Source: Aquila chrysaetos chrysaetos (Eukaryota; Chordata; Aves; Accipitriformes; Accipitridae). From it: 64,000 nt of DNA. Under the pieces are notes generated by a model. It saw nothing but the letters and a program-made list of their open reading frames with translations. It did not search any database and had not been told where the DNA came from. Positions 46,330 to 58,019 of the stretch are shown here, in pieces (the first letter of the stretch is position 1; each line of letters opens with the position of its first letter). The translations under genes were made by a program, and so were the position numbers. The stretch covers positions 1,178,001-1,242,000 of the forward strand of contig NC_044024.1 of assembly GCF_900496995.4 (NCBI RefSeq), in the 5' to 3' direction.

Positions 46330-47900
46330 TGTGGACGGCCCTTCCCATGCCGGAGTGAGGAGCAATTTGCTGGGCCAGCCTGGCTGGGCCTTGCCTTGCG
46401 GGACAGGATCAGGCCTTCGAGGCACTCATTTTTACGCCTTCTGGAACAGGACAACATGCAATGCTCACTCCCCAGTGCAGTGTCTCCAACACAGCCCGAG
46501 TCCCTTCTCTGCTTCCAGTTTTGAGATCACGGTCCCACAGCTCCAAAGCCCTGCAGGCTCTTTTCCTCAACTTGCCCTCCTCATGCCTCCAGTAACTTAG
46601 GCACCCTCCTCCAGAGCTCCAGGTTTGTCATTTCATAAGATGCACGGACTAGCAAGGATGACACAGGGTTTACAGAGGGTCTTCCAAACGAGGCACAACT
46701 TAGGAACAAAGCAGTAGTATCTGCTTGGGTGTCCTCACCGTGAGAGCTTAGGTTTGGGCTGGTGGAATTCCATGGCCCCGGCTCCCCTTCTGCTCAGTCT
46801 TCTGGTTTTGGCACAAAGCATCACCAATATCCACTCCCCTTCCTCATATCCATTCCCTCTCTCCTTGCTTGATTACATGCAGTGCAGTTCTTAGTAGAGC
46901 TGTGGTCTCTTTTTTTGACACTGTGTTGCTTCACTCACAATCCAGACTGTCAGGAGCTATCTGTTCTCAAAGAGACAAGCTCCGCGCTGTGATGTGAAAA
47001 GCAGGGAGGAGCTCAGGTTGGAAAAGAGATCTCTGGCAGTGGAGTGCAGCTGGACCACAGGAGACAATGGGAATTGACCATGAAAGCTTCTATTGTCCTT
47101 CTACTGATCACCTAGGCATGACCTTAGCATTAGTATCTGTGAAGACAGACAGCAAAGTCTGAGACAGACACATCCATTTTCCAGGTGGAGCCCAGTGCTC
47201 AGTGCCAGACCTTTTACTCACAGAGATGCCACCCATCCACTGTGGTACCCTGGCCATGATGAGAACAAGCCCTGAACAATGAGCCTCAGAGACAAAGGAA
47301 GGGGAAGCTGTAGCCCCAGCTTTAGAGAACAGGAAAGAGTGTTCCCAGCGAACAGAGAAGAACCATGTCGCTTTTCTTTTAGACATGGCTGTTTGGCTGC
47401 CAGTAATATATCTGCTAGCTAACGGCTAGTTTTAAAGCGTTATCCCAAAGGGCTGCAGCCTTGCCAAGGCTTTGACGTTGGTGGTCAAAATACTAAAATG
47501 GACTTTCTGAACCAACAAAGAGACATGATCTGATTGGTACCAGAAAGAGATGGGGGAGAGAAAAACATACATGGTTCTGATTACCTGGCTTCAAAATCAT
47601 GGTAATAAACCCAAATTTGGGAAGCAATTAGAAAGGAAGAAGAAGAGCAAGAAGAAAAAGGGGAATGAGAGAGTCGCCCAGCGGTCTAAAGGCAGCCTTT
47701 CAAGGATCAGTATTTGGATAAAAGCCAACATATCAGCTCTAATCTTTGGCTTTTTGTTGGACTTAACAAGGACTTTAAAATGAATCCAGTCGCAACTGAC
47801 GGGCCCCATATGGATCCTGGTTTGAAACCTCCTCCTCAGCACCGAATCAAATAGTCTGGGACTATAGAAAGCCAGTGAGGAGACTTTAAAAGGGAAAAAC
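46330..47900. other. Moderate-GC DNA, no gene recognised
   Basis: Frames are short. The minus-strand frame at 47,108-47,386 starts with a real ATG but its peptide has no recognisable family. Nothing else is supported. Confidence 0.5.
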
Positions 47901-47913
47901 AAAGGCAGAAGCA

Positions 47914-47962
47914 CACACATGCCCTCACACACACGCACGTGTGCACACTTGTACACACAGGC
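47914..47962. repeat. (CA)n-type simple repeat
   Basis: CACACACATGCC, CACACACACGCACGTG and GTACACACAG follow one another with interruptions. Degenerate microsatellite. Confidence 0.8.
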
Positions 47963-48378
47963 ATTGCATGAAGACATCAGTCTCCGTATCAGTGCAGAGT
48001 TACTGCAGACAAGTGGCTTTGTGGCTCCACAGAGGGGCTGTCTGTGACCATGACGATACCACAATGATATTTCCCTTGATGCCACTCAACTGAGTCGTTT
48101 CCCAGACTCTCTGTGAGTTCAATCACATATGCATCTGTAGATTGCCTTCATTTACTGCCTTTTATTTCAAACTTTGATAAAAAAAGTATGGATATTTTCC
48201 TTCACATATAAAAAAAAATTAAAAAACATTCTTCCCTCGTCTTTCTCTGAAGCTGGCGCATCTCTCATCTCCCTAAGCTACACCACAATGTGAGAACAAA
48301 GGCATCTGACCTGTATCCATGGCAACCCTCAAATTCTACACCTTTGCCTTTTGTACAAAGTACCCCCTCCCTTCGTCT

Positions 48379-48478
48379 ATACACACACATGCATATGTAC
48401 ACACTCACTGTATCTGTCTACATACACATACATACATATATATGTGTGTATATATAACATATGCATATATATTTAACA
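48379..48478. repeat. CA/TA-rich simple repeat
   Basis: Begins with ATACACACACATGCATATG, passes through CATACACATACATACATATA and ends in TATATAACATATGCATATA. A degenerate (CA)n to (TA)n microsatellite. The preceding 48,110-48,240 is AT-rich with A runs and has no further recognisable feature. Confidence 0.85.
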
Positions 48479-48479
48479 G

Positions 48480-49880
48480 ACACTGCTCTTGATTCTTACA
48501 AGAGCTTCTGTATTTGCCTCATATGCCAACTGAACTCAGATTTATTCCATGGTGGGGCTTGCCTTTCAGGTGACGGCAGGGTTAACTTAAAATCCACTGA
48601 TGGCCACAAGGTAGCACTTGGTTCAAGGAAGAAAAGCAAGTGTTGAGAGTGGAGAGAAGCAGGAGTGTAATAACGGATTATTGGATAACACTTGGCATGC
48701 CAGGGCTAGAACAGCTGGCCTCTACCTTTTCATGGCCACTGCCGACAATCCAAAGGGGCATTCACTGATTCAATCCATCAGTCAACTTGAGGGGAAAGGC
48801 ATCACCCCTGCAATGAAAGAAGTAACAACAACAAAAAAAATCCATTTGATTGTTCAAAAGGGATGTGCCAAGTGGAAGCACTCTTGGGTCACATTTTTAG
48901 CACCCCACTCTCGCTGTCATCAGACCTGGACCGACTCCTGACTGCCTGCAGCCAGCTCCCCTGTTTGCGGAAGGCTTGCCCACAGCCAGCTACAAGACCC
49001 TTCTCTGAGGCATGGCATCTGCCTTTGTGCTCTGTTTGCTCTGGAAGGATTTCAGTGCTTTGCAGCAGAAGCCAGCCACCAACGGGTGTGGAGGATGGCA
49101 CGTGAGAGCATGGAGAACGGCACCCAGCAGAGCCGAGGCAGGGCTGGCAGCCAGGAGCCACGGCACGTGAGGGAAGGTCCCTGCAGAAGGCAGCAGCCCT
49201 CGGGTCTCACCAAGTTTTAAACTCAGCAGGATTCTGGAGCCAGAGCCATGCACACAGACTGGTTTCACTGATCAGCTGATGGGCAGCATCTTGCCTTCTT
49301 CAAAGGCTGGTTCTCAAGAGCTTGTTAATTTGGGAAAGGCTGGCACCACCCAGTATGTCATACCCAAAAAGATGTCAATCCCCGAGCTCTTGGAAGATAC
49401 CAAAAATTTGCACAATAACAATCGATGGTTTTGTAGTGACTCTGCAGAAGCAATGAGTTTCATTCCGGGAGGGAACATTTTGAGCTGCCACAACTGCATC
49501 CCATAGTCCGCAGTCCGTAACAAGGCCTTCCACCCCAAGGGTGGAAGGACTGGGTTCTTTAACCCACTTCTCCCCAGATGCACCGCCACCACTGAACCCT
49601 GCGGAAAAGGGAAGGTCTTCAGAAAAGGAGGAGCTCAGGTCTGCTAAAGGCACTGACCAGAAGACCTCCCTGTGATCAGGATGTGTCATGGTAACAGTCC
49701 CCAGGGCAGGGAGGGCACGGTCAAACCTTTCTCCCTCCCTCCCTTTTAAATGCTTCCAGTTGTCAGTTTAGCAATATAAAAACAGCTGAATTGTGGTTAT
49801 AGACAATGAATGATGCAACGGAATACCTCATGCAGACATAGAAGATTTGCTGCTCATTTCTCTTCAGCAGGAGGGCCGTA
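48480..49880. other. Moderate-GC DNA with one unexplained short frame
   Basis: A plus-strand ATG frame at 49,279-49,506 gives a 75-residue peptide with mixed, protein-like composition (PKKMSIPELLEDTKNLHNNN stretch) but no family I recognise, and no splice or promoter context supports it. Otherwise nothing. Confidence 0.4.
49526..49548. other. Perfect 10-bp hairpin
   Basis: CCTTCCACCC (49,526-49,535) and GGGTGGAAGG (49,539-49,548) are exact reverse complements around a CAA loop. Slightly further out CAGTCC and GGACTG are also complementary, separated from the left arm by an unpaired stretch. No function assigned. Confidence 0.8.
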
Positions 49881-49885
49881 TGCAT

Positions 49886-49960
49886 GGGACCGGGTCCAAA
49901 CTTATTGACGTCAGCAGAAAGACTCCCATTGACTTCAATGGGCTTTCATTGGGACCATTA
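49886..49960. repeat. Fragment of an ancient palindromic amniote repeat
   Basis: CCCATTGACTTCAATGGG at 49,925-49,942 has 8-base perfect arms around CT. It is preceded by GACCGGGTCCAAACTTATTG and ACGTCAGCAG, and followed by CATTGGGACC. This matches the 'gggccagatcctg... cattgacgtcagtggcaaaactcccattgacttcaatggg...' sauropsid repeat type. The exact family name is not known to me. Confidence 0.6.
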
Positions 49961-50069
49961 TTCCCTGTGAGAAGCCACTTACTGGGAAACCAAGGGAGGG
50001 TCTAAATTTGTGTAGAGCAAACATAATGTAGACTTGGTTCTCCACAGTACCGAGGCATGGCCCATGGAG

Positions 50070-50088
50070 ACTGCATTTCCCAGCATGC
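50070..50088 (+). promoter_or_regulatory. ZNF143/STAF-like motif
   Basis: ACTGCATTTCCCAGCATGC closely matches the ZNF143 (STAF) binding consensus ACTACANTTCCCAGNATGC. It lies between two repeat fragments rather than in a CpG island, so it may be a repeat-borne site rather than an active promoter element. Confidence 0.45.
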
Positions 50089-50299
50089 TATACTCCATCT
50101 TTAGCCATCAACAGCAATTTGACATGCTGAAGTTCATCCACAAAGAGGGCCGATGCTGCTGCTCTTTCATCTAACCAGAAGCAAAAATGTCTGAAATATG
50201 TAGCGGCACAGTCATGCTTTGCTTCATTGCCGGGCCAAGTTTTCACAGGAATGTCCAACTGTCATGCTGAAACCATAATTACCCTGAAGGTGAAAGTGA

Positions 50300-50463
50300 T
50301 GGCTGGAATGGCTGGGAAGCAGGACTCCTGTTTCCATGCCCTCTGCCTCTGACAAGCCCCACCGTTTCCTGTGCCTCGATTTCCCCATTAGTAAAGGACA
50401 TCCTTGCAGAGTGATGTGATGTCCCGTTTCTGTGTAAAGCAGTGAAAAGCTCCTATTGGAAGG
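50300..50463 (+). mobile_element. Sense MIR-type SINE fragment
   Basis: The order GAAGCAGGACTCCTGTTTCC, ATGCCCTCTGCCTCTGAC, TTTCCTGTGCCTCGATTTCC, CCATTAGTAAA, TTTCTGTGTAAAGCAGTGAA, AAAGCTCCTATTGG follows the amniote MIR consensus ('ggactcctgggttc..., ctctgccactgac, cctctctgtgcctcagtttccccatctgtaaaa, tttgtaaagcgcttt..., aaagcgctat'). The 5' tRNA-derived head is mostly missing. Diverged and non-coding. Confidence 0.8.
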
Positions 50464-50479
50464 ACACTACTGGGACCCC

Positions 50480-53400
50480 AATAGCTCCGCTTATGGATTT
50501 ACTGCAGGGGACGTGTGACCCGGCAGAGGGTCCCCGTCAGGGAGATGTGGCTTGCAAGCCAAACTCCAGGGACTGCCTTGCTATTTGGCATGATCCCCCC
50601 TCACTCTGCAGAGCAGGGCCATCTGCATGTACTCCCTCTTGGACTCTCATACCTCCCTAGAAAGCTTCTCCCCCGCTGGCCAAGCACCTTCCAGAAACCA
50701 AGAAGCTCTGTGTGAGTTCGGACTGAAAAGGTGCCTGCATCCCCCAGGCAAGACTCCCTACTTTTTAACTTACTCGTTCATCTACAAATTGTTGAGGACT
50801 GTCTTATGCCCCAGGCCCTCCTTCTGAGCTACCAGCCACCAGGGTGCTGGCTCTAGGCACCACTGAACTTTGCTTCAAGACTTTGTATATCAAAAGATGC
50901 TTGAGGTATTTGGGCCTGTAGTTCAAATTCCTTGGCCCCCTGAAATAAAGACTACAAGCTGTTTGACACATGGGGATGAAAGGGGAAGCAGAGAAGAGAA
51001 CACTAAATAAAAGGACCAGCGTACACCAGTTCCTCTCCTCAGCTGGGAAGATTTGGACACGCAAGCAGAAAAGAGAAGCTGTCTTCTCCCTGCCCTCTGC
51101 TCCATGACCCAGACTCCCCCACCCCGCCAGCCTCCTCCTCCGTGGGGAGGAGGTCCGGAGCGAGAAGCATTCCAAACACCCCGCTGGTACCATGTTTATA
51201 CAGCGTGTCCTCCTCGCCTAGCTGCTCAGAAACAGCCCTAGAACAAAAAAAGGAAAGGGAAAAACAGAGAGAGGGAAGAAATGAACAGCTTGGGCTTTTT
51301 GGCCAGAAAACAACATTTTTTGTTTGTTTTTCTAGCAAAAAAGAAACCCTGCCAGAGATTCCCAAGTTTTCAGATTTGAAGGTGTATCTTGAACTACAGA
51401 GGGGGAACTGGATATTTGGTTTATTCCCTTTTCCTACATTAAATAAGAACCATCAAGGCCTGATGTTTTTGGCGGGAATAATCCTTTCTTTATCACTCCC
51501 CTGGGTGAGGAAAGGAGTAGGGTCCATACACTTCAGTTTTAGTTCCAAAATCAAGGAGAAAACAATAGAGATGTTAATTTACGGACCTTGCAGTTCTGGT
51601 GCAAGGACTGAGCTCTGGCTCCTCTTGGCTGTTGTTTTCATTTGAAATCACGGTCCCCAGAGAATGCTGCAAGAAGCTGCTCCCCACTGATGCAAAGGAA
51701 TCTCCAAATGCAGCAATAGCCACAGCAAGGGCTGTCTCCTCAGACGCTTCAACAAACTGGGATAGCACATGGTTTGCTGTAGTCCCTCTTGGGTGTGAAA
51801 TAGCCACGTCTTTCCAGGAAGCACAAGAAACTAGTGCTATGCCAACAAAACCATGGACAACATCCACATCTCCTGGAGTTAACCATTTTTAGGGACTCAG
51901 AAGGACCATCCCTTAAAGAAAACATCTTGGAGCACCATTAGTTCCTTTAGCAGTCTCTTATGAGGCCCTCCTTTTTAGGACCCACGAACACTCCAGACAT
52001 AATAGATGTAGGTGCCACTTGTTGCTGTAGACAAGGGAGTCTAGAGCTTATGAGCAACAGTCTATGCCAAATTCCCACACCACGCTGCCAAAAATGCTTT
52101 GTGTGTGTCTCACTGATGTGAAATGTTTCTCTGTATTGTTTCCTCCGAACATCTCCATTTTTTGTTGCCAAATGCAGGAAGGAACATAGTATAGAGACCC
52201 GCATTTCCACCCTCAAGGTTGGAAAAGGGCCACTCTCCAGGAAACATAGCTTGGGTTTAACCACAGAACAGTATGAAGATGATAAACACCCTAAGAATGC
52301 ATTCAAACATGCCTGAGACCAAGGGAAGCCACTTCTGAAATATCCACGTGCCTGAGAAGAGACACTGGCTCTCATAACCCTGACTTAGTTGTGGGTGGTA
52401 TGGTACCCGAGAGCTTCACAGCCCAAAAGCTAGCGCCGTGTGTCCGTTCCTCCCTCGCCTTTCCCAGGCAGTGGACCATAGAGATGTTCCACTAATTTAC
52501 CGTCGTATCATCTGTTCACTGCTTTATTTATATCTTGATTCTCAGTCACGCACGAAAAGGGTTAATTAAGTGCATAGTGTGGAAATGCAGGACACCGAGG
52601 GAGTACCTTCTTCCAGTCATTCTTTGAGGTACAGAAACAACTCACAAGATGAACCACACTGGAAGTACAGGTCAGGGCTGTGCTTTCCCCTGTAGATATG
52701 TGGGTGTGAATTTGAGTGCCAATATGAATTATGTTGTTAAGCAAAGGGCTGATAGTGCCAGACGGAGACAGCCAAAGAGTGGGAAGATGTTAGGCAAGCT
52801 TCCTCCATCTGTCCCTATTAACGCTTTTCGGTCCCAGGCCTCACCACACCCTTTCCGCATCTAATCCTCAGCATCCACAAATTTCTGTTCACCTTTCTCT
52901 GGGTCAGAACAGCCCCTTCCCATTTTCCATTCTGGCCATGCGACCGGCTTTGCTGTGTCCCTGCAAAATGTCCTTCTGTGCCTCCTGCCATCCTGCAGCC
53001 CCTGCCCAGTCTGCCTGCTAGACCTTTGCCACTGGGCTTTTGCTAGAACAGTGTGAAATACCTGCAGTATAACCAAAAGCAGCCTGTGCTGCTTTCTGGT
53101 CTACTGACACTCTGAGAAACGTGGTGCTCCTACCAAATGTATCCCACTTTTTCACCCAATTTCACACAGGATTCTTCCCACTGCCTGTGTGTTAAGGTAC
53201 TTCTTTGCAGAGAATTTCTGGGTCCACTGGTTCCAGACCCAGGATATCTACTCCTGCTCCCCGACCAGCGGGATGAATTGCTTCATCTCTGGGCTGCGGA
53301 GGCACCATTTTGGCTCGCTTTGTCTTTGCAGAGGAAGACCAACCTCATCTGCCCTCTATTACCCCCACAAAAAAACATCTGTGCAGCTTTTATTACGTTC

Positions 53401-54320
53401 ACACAAGCCAAATAGCTTGGAAAAGGATTATGATTTTTATTCATTCACAATATTCCCCCCTTCATAATTGTCCATGGCATTGCACCATACCAAGACTTAA
53501 TTTGCCTCTTAGTTTCTCTTCTGATGGGTCTGCAACATGCACCTGAAACGAACATCCTTGTTCCTCGACTGAAGTTTGAGTGACCAGTGCCTGGCTTAAT
53601 CCCCTTTGATCTGGGGGAACAGACTGACTGAAGTTTTATTGCTACTGATTAATCCCCCATGATTCTCTGTGAGGGAACTGCCTGCCGCTTCCCCTTTCTA
53701 GTCTGCCAGTGTTTGAGACTGTAAATAAGCCTCACATTTATTGTTAGCACAATATACTGTTTTATAAGGGGAACACAGCTGTCTGAGAAAGATCAGAGCT
53801 CTCTCCTGCAGCGTCCTAGCATCAGAGGCATTCCTTGGACCGCGAAGAAGCCTAGGAGCAATGATACTAGCAGCAGTAGCACTGCTGGTGGTTCTCCACC
53901 TGTGAAGGCACACCTCCAAAAAATGGTGCCATTTATCATGGGGCCACAATTACAGGCTGGCCATCCCTCTGGAAATCGGGCAGTTTGGTTTGTACACACT
54001 GGGCAGCAGCCACCTCCCAATTTCAGGTGTGTCACTCCAGCCCAGGGCCTCTGGAACGTGCCAAGGGCTGGGCTGTAGCTCCGGCAGACTCATTAGGCTC
54101 AATGCCTTTAACGAGGTCCCTGCGTTGCATTGTGACCTTGCTCGCAGTCCTCCCCTCCCACAACAAGAGCGAGCAGGTCACAAGAAATACGGAGGACCAC
54201 AAATAATCAACTTTGGCAGTGAGACTCTGCAATCTTATACACGGCTTTGCTTGCTGGAGGAAAAAAAAATGCATTCGTTCTCCCTCCCTGCACAAGATTC
54301 TCAGGGAAAGCAGGAAAGTC
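50480..54320. other. Moderate-GC DNA, no gene recognised
   Basis: Frames are short and without domains. A small AT-rich patch at 52,490-52,590 (TTTACCGTCGTATCATCTG, GGGTTAATTAAGTGC) may be regulatory. No repeats were recognised. Confidence 0.48.
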
Positions 54321-54329
54321 AGTAAAATC

Positions 54330-54560
54330 AGATGAGAAAAAACTGTTAATGGCAAGATTTGCCAAATAAGTGAGTGTATTCAGTGGCCTGGAAAATGAGC
54401 CGGCGAGTGATATAAGAGCTCTTTCTGAATTCTGCACACTCAAGGAAACATTTAATACATCTTGAAGCAAAAATATGCCTTGGCTCTTGCTGCTGGCGTA
54501 AATATTTGTGTTCGCAAGTGTTGGCAAATATTTGAGACATCTATGTTGTTTAACCAAGAG
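54330..54560. promoter_or_regulatory. Enhancer-like island with repeated forkhead/NFI sites
   Basis: TGGCGTAAATATTTG (54,494-54,508) recurs as TGGCAAATATTTG (54,522-54,534), pairing NFI-like TGGC with a forkhead-like AAATATTTG. Earlier parts hold AACTGTTAATGGC and ACATTTAATACATC. AT-rich with short frames. Inferred enhancer. Confidence 0.36.
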
Positions 54561-54685
54561 CTTTGTCTCTTAGAGTCCATCTCCCTGTTTGGTCTCCTCT
54601 GTAATCACATTAGCCAGAGGAATCCTCTTGGTATTTATGCAGAGGATGGGATCAGAATCATTTCCATTCGTGCCTTAAAAAACAG

Positions 54686-54703
54686 GCATGAGCATGAGCA
54701 TGA
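54686..54703 (+). repeat. (CATGAG)3 hexamer repeat
   Basis: Three copies of the hexamer follow as GCATGAGCATGAGCATGA. Short simple repeat. Confidence 0.85.
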
Positions 54704-54709
54704 ACAGAA

Positions 54710-57690
54710 GACGACCAACAAAGGGCATCAGAAGAGCTGACATAGATCATGCCCTACATCCGTTTAATATTGGTACAGTCTCCTTTAGGAGATGGCTAAT
54801 TTAGCTTGAATTTGCAGGCACAGGCAGAGTCATGTTGAAGGCCTTTTTTGCTTCTACAGTAATTTCCAAGCTTTTATTTACTGTATTATATATAAGGGAA
54901 TAGTGGAAAGACAGCTTGCCTTCTGCTGTGCCTATGGTAGTGGTTCAGGTTAAGTATGTTAGGACTCGGTGCCCCTCTGTAACCAGCTCTTGTACAAAAG
55001 TTTGGTGCCTTGACAGCTTCTGAGGAAAGAAAAGCAAAATGCAGGGACAGCAGGAGTTGTAGCATTGGCAGCCTGGGAATGGAGAGGAGCCGGCCTTAGC
55101 CTCTGCAGTGGGACTGTGACCACCATCTTGGTGCTCCCCAGGTCTGGGCATACAATTGGATATGTCACTTGTTTGTTTCTTCTCCTCCTTCAAGCACAAG
55201 TTATGTTATTATTAAGCAGCAGGTGAACCAGACACCCATACAGTCCAGCTCACACACTACAGGGCCTGCTTGCACAGAGCACCCACCTTCAGCCCTTCAG
55301 GACACAGGCAGGTAGGCTCCTGCCTAGCTGGAGGCATTGTAGAAGTTACCTACTCTATTCTCCATTATGAACTTCAAGAGAAGGTTGCTGGGGGAACCCC
55401 TAACCATGGGGAACCTCTAGTGCCACCCAGTTTAAAAAGTCCACTGTGCTCATTCAGAGGCCCATAAAAAGCTCCTTGCTAACCCATAAATGGACCTTGC
55501 TAACTTTGCACTGAAGCTGATGAAGAGCATTCACACAAGCTATAATCCCAGCTCAGCAGCAGGTGGAACATCTAAAATACATGACAGTTGTTGCCATAGT
55601 GACTTTGTGACTAGGCTCTAAGACCTGTCCTCCCCTGTGCCCACCATCAGTGACAGCATCAGTAAAAAACTGTCACGCTAAGAAACAATTAGCAAGCAAT
55701 TCCTAAAAATTGCTAGAGTAGCACAGTCACATTTCTTGAAGAGGTCAAGGGGTGCATTCAAAGCATTATAGATAATTCTGGGACTTAGCAATGGGACAGT
55801 CAAAACCTTTTGTACTTGCTTGAACCTAGATAACGTACTAAAGATGCTGAATTGGAAAAAGATGTCAAATCAAATCCTGACAGCACCGAACAAAAATTGC
55901 CATCACAGCCAACTGAGAGCCAGCATGGGGGGGACCACAGATGAGTAAGCATGGCATAAACCACCATGAAACCACCAAAGCCTCATCCACCCTCTGGCAA
56001 GGACCACAGTGAGAGTGACTTTAAACAACGAGGACCACACCTGTATTTTACCATTCTGCCCAGAAGTGGGCATAAAGAAGCTATAGAATAGTGCACACCA
56101 GGCTCTTCTAATCTGTTTATTCAGTGGAAGATGTTCAAGTAACCGGAAAAAAGCACTGAACTGCATGCACTTCTGGGTGCTAACCTGAACCACCACTGTT
56201 TTGACAGGTTAGCCATCATGGACAGAAAAAGAGCTCCTGTTCTGTGCCCTTGCTGGCAGGTTCCTTACAGCTAATGCATTAACCTCTGAATAAACAAACG
56301 ACTTAAGAAAGGCCCTTTCCTAACCTAGCAAAGTACAAACACAGGCTACATTCTTCTGATTATAAAACCACAAATGCAGGACACACTCCTGGGAATGGGC
56401 TCGATACGTCTTCTCTTTGATTCCAACCTCTTGGGAAGATTAAACAGTGTCATTGCCAGGTTAATACATAATGACCTCAATGTTTCGAAACATCATTGCA
56501 TTGCAAATAAGACTGACATTTACATATTTCTCAGTTGCCCAAGGGTACAGAAGACATGTTTCAGGCACCTGCACCAGGAGCGTGATGGAAGGCAGCAGTG
56601 CAGCATGCTGCATGGGAAGCAAAGGGCTAGACACAATGTTAATGGATGGGGAAGGAGGGTGGCTCCCTAATGAGCCAGCCCGAACCCTCTGGCCAGACCA
56701 GCAAGCAGCTGTCAGTCAGCAGCATGCTAAAATCAATCCTCCTGAGCTGAGGCCCCAGGGAACAGAGCCGTCTTCCATCTCTTCCTGCTCAGGCTCTTGC
56801 AGAGGAACAGCAGCAGACCAGCTCACTTTCTGAGCCAGTTCTGGAGGATGGCCTTCACACGGGAGTGTTTTGGGTCCAGACACGCAGCTGAGCAGCCTGA
56901 AAGGCAATGTGTGTGCCTGTCTGGTCTGTGAAGCTATCAGTTCCTGGCAAGGTAAGAGAGTGAAAGTCCCCATGGATTACTGGCACTTCTCTGCCTTCAG
57001 ATACAGAGGGGTCTGCAGATATGTCCCTCTGGCTGCGGCTACTCTGCAAGCCTAGAAGCACAGTGGTGTAGCAAACAGAAGGAGAGGGGATGAGGAGTAG
57101 CTGGGTGAAGCTCAGGGATGCAGGTGACTGTCGATGGCTGTGCTACAGCATGAACCCACACTCTTTTCACTCTGAAGCAACACTAGCCACTTTCAGGCTG
57201 AGGAAAACCAGACTGAGCCCAAAATCATCATCTGATTTTTCCCTGTAGGTGGATAGACTCTACCACGCAGCCCACAGCCCCATGCTTTCCAAAGCCTGAC
57301 ACCGCCTGTTAAGATGAACTTTTCTTTTACAAGCATGTCTCCAGTCATATGGTGAGGCCTTCCTTCCATGATATAAAACACCATCTCCCCACAGGCTAGT
57401 CTCCGTTGCCCCTCCCATGCCAAGCTCAGAGGCTTGGCTGAAACCTGGCAGACCTTCTGCATTCCCCAGAGCAGCCCTATGGGCCACCACCACTGCCAAG
57501 GCTGGGTAGGGTGATGCTGAAGGAAGGACCATGCTTTGTTAGCTGCCAAACACTAACCACAGGACACATGCTCTGTCAAGGAGCTTGATGCCGGTCATTT
57601 AGAGACACCAAAGAGAATAAGCATTACTAGCCACAAGACTACCAAGTCCCTTTCCTGGTCAGAAGACCAGGCACTAGACTCTTTTCTCCC
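54710..57690. other. Moderate-GC DNA, no gene recognised
   Basis: Nothing coding is supported. GTTGCCATAGTGAC at 55,590-55,603 is an RFX X-box-like site. ATGTTTCGAAACAT at 56,480-56,493 is a 14-base palindrome followed by ATTGCAAAT (C/EBP- or POU-like). No repeats were recognised. Confidence 0.48.
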
Positions 57691-57699
57691 CGAGGGGTT

Positions 57700-57705
57700 T
57701 TTATT
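57700..57705 (-). terminator. Possible minus-strand polyadenylation signal
   Basis: The complement of TTTATT reads AATAAA. It lies about 480 bases downstream of the minus-oriented TATA box at 58,211-58,218 and just after the stop codon of a small minus frame (57,712-57,879, 55 codons, poor start context, no known family). A hexamer like this is common by chance, so it matters only together with the promoter. Confidence 0.2.
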
Positions 57706-58019
57706 GCCCTTTCAGAGGCACGCTGCCGTGGGCTGGTGCTGCACCTTCCCACGCGTCAAGTCATTCCCTGTCAAATCCACAGTGATTTCTTCCTGCCCAC
57801 GCTCTGCCACCTCCTGCCTGGCTTCCACCTCACCCAGCAATGCTGCAGGGGGTGCACAAGCAGCCCCAAACCTGCTCATGGGGGTGACCACAACCCAGCC
57901 ACGTCCCCCATCAGAAAACAGCGAGGGGAGAACACCCCTCACACGGAGGGGATAGGCCGCGCGCCTGACTGGAGTTACTGCCTATGAGCCTGATGACAGA
58001 GAACTGAACTCCAGCTCTC

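Noticed and set aside
56480..56493. 14-base palindrome ATGTTTCGAAACAT
   Set aside because: About four palindromes of this length are expected by chance in 64 kb.
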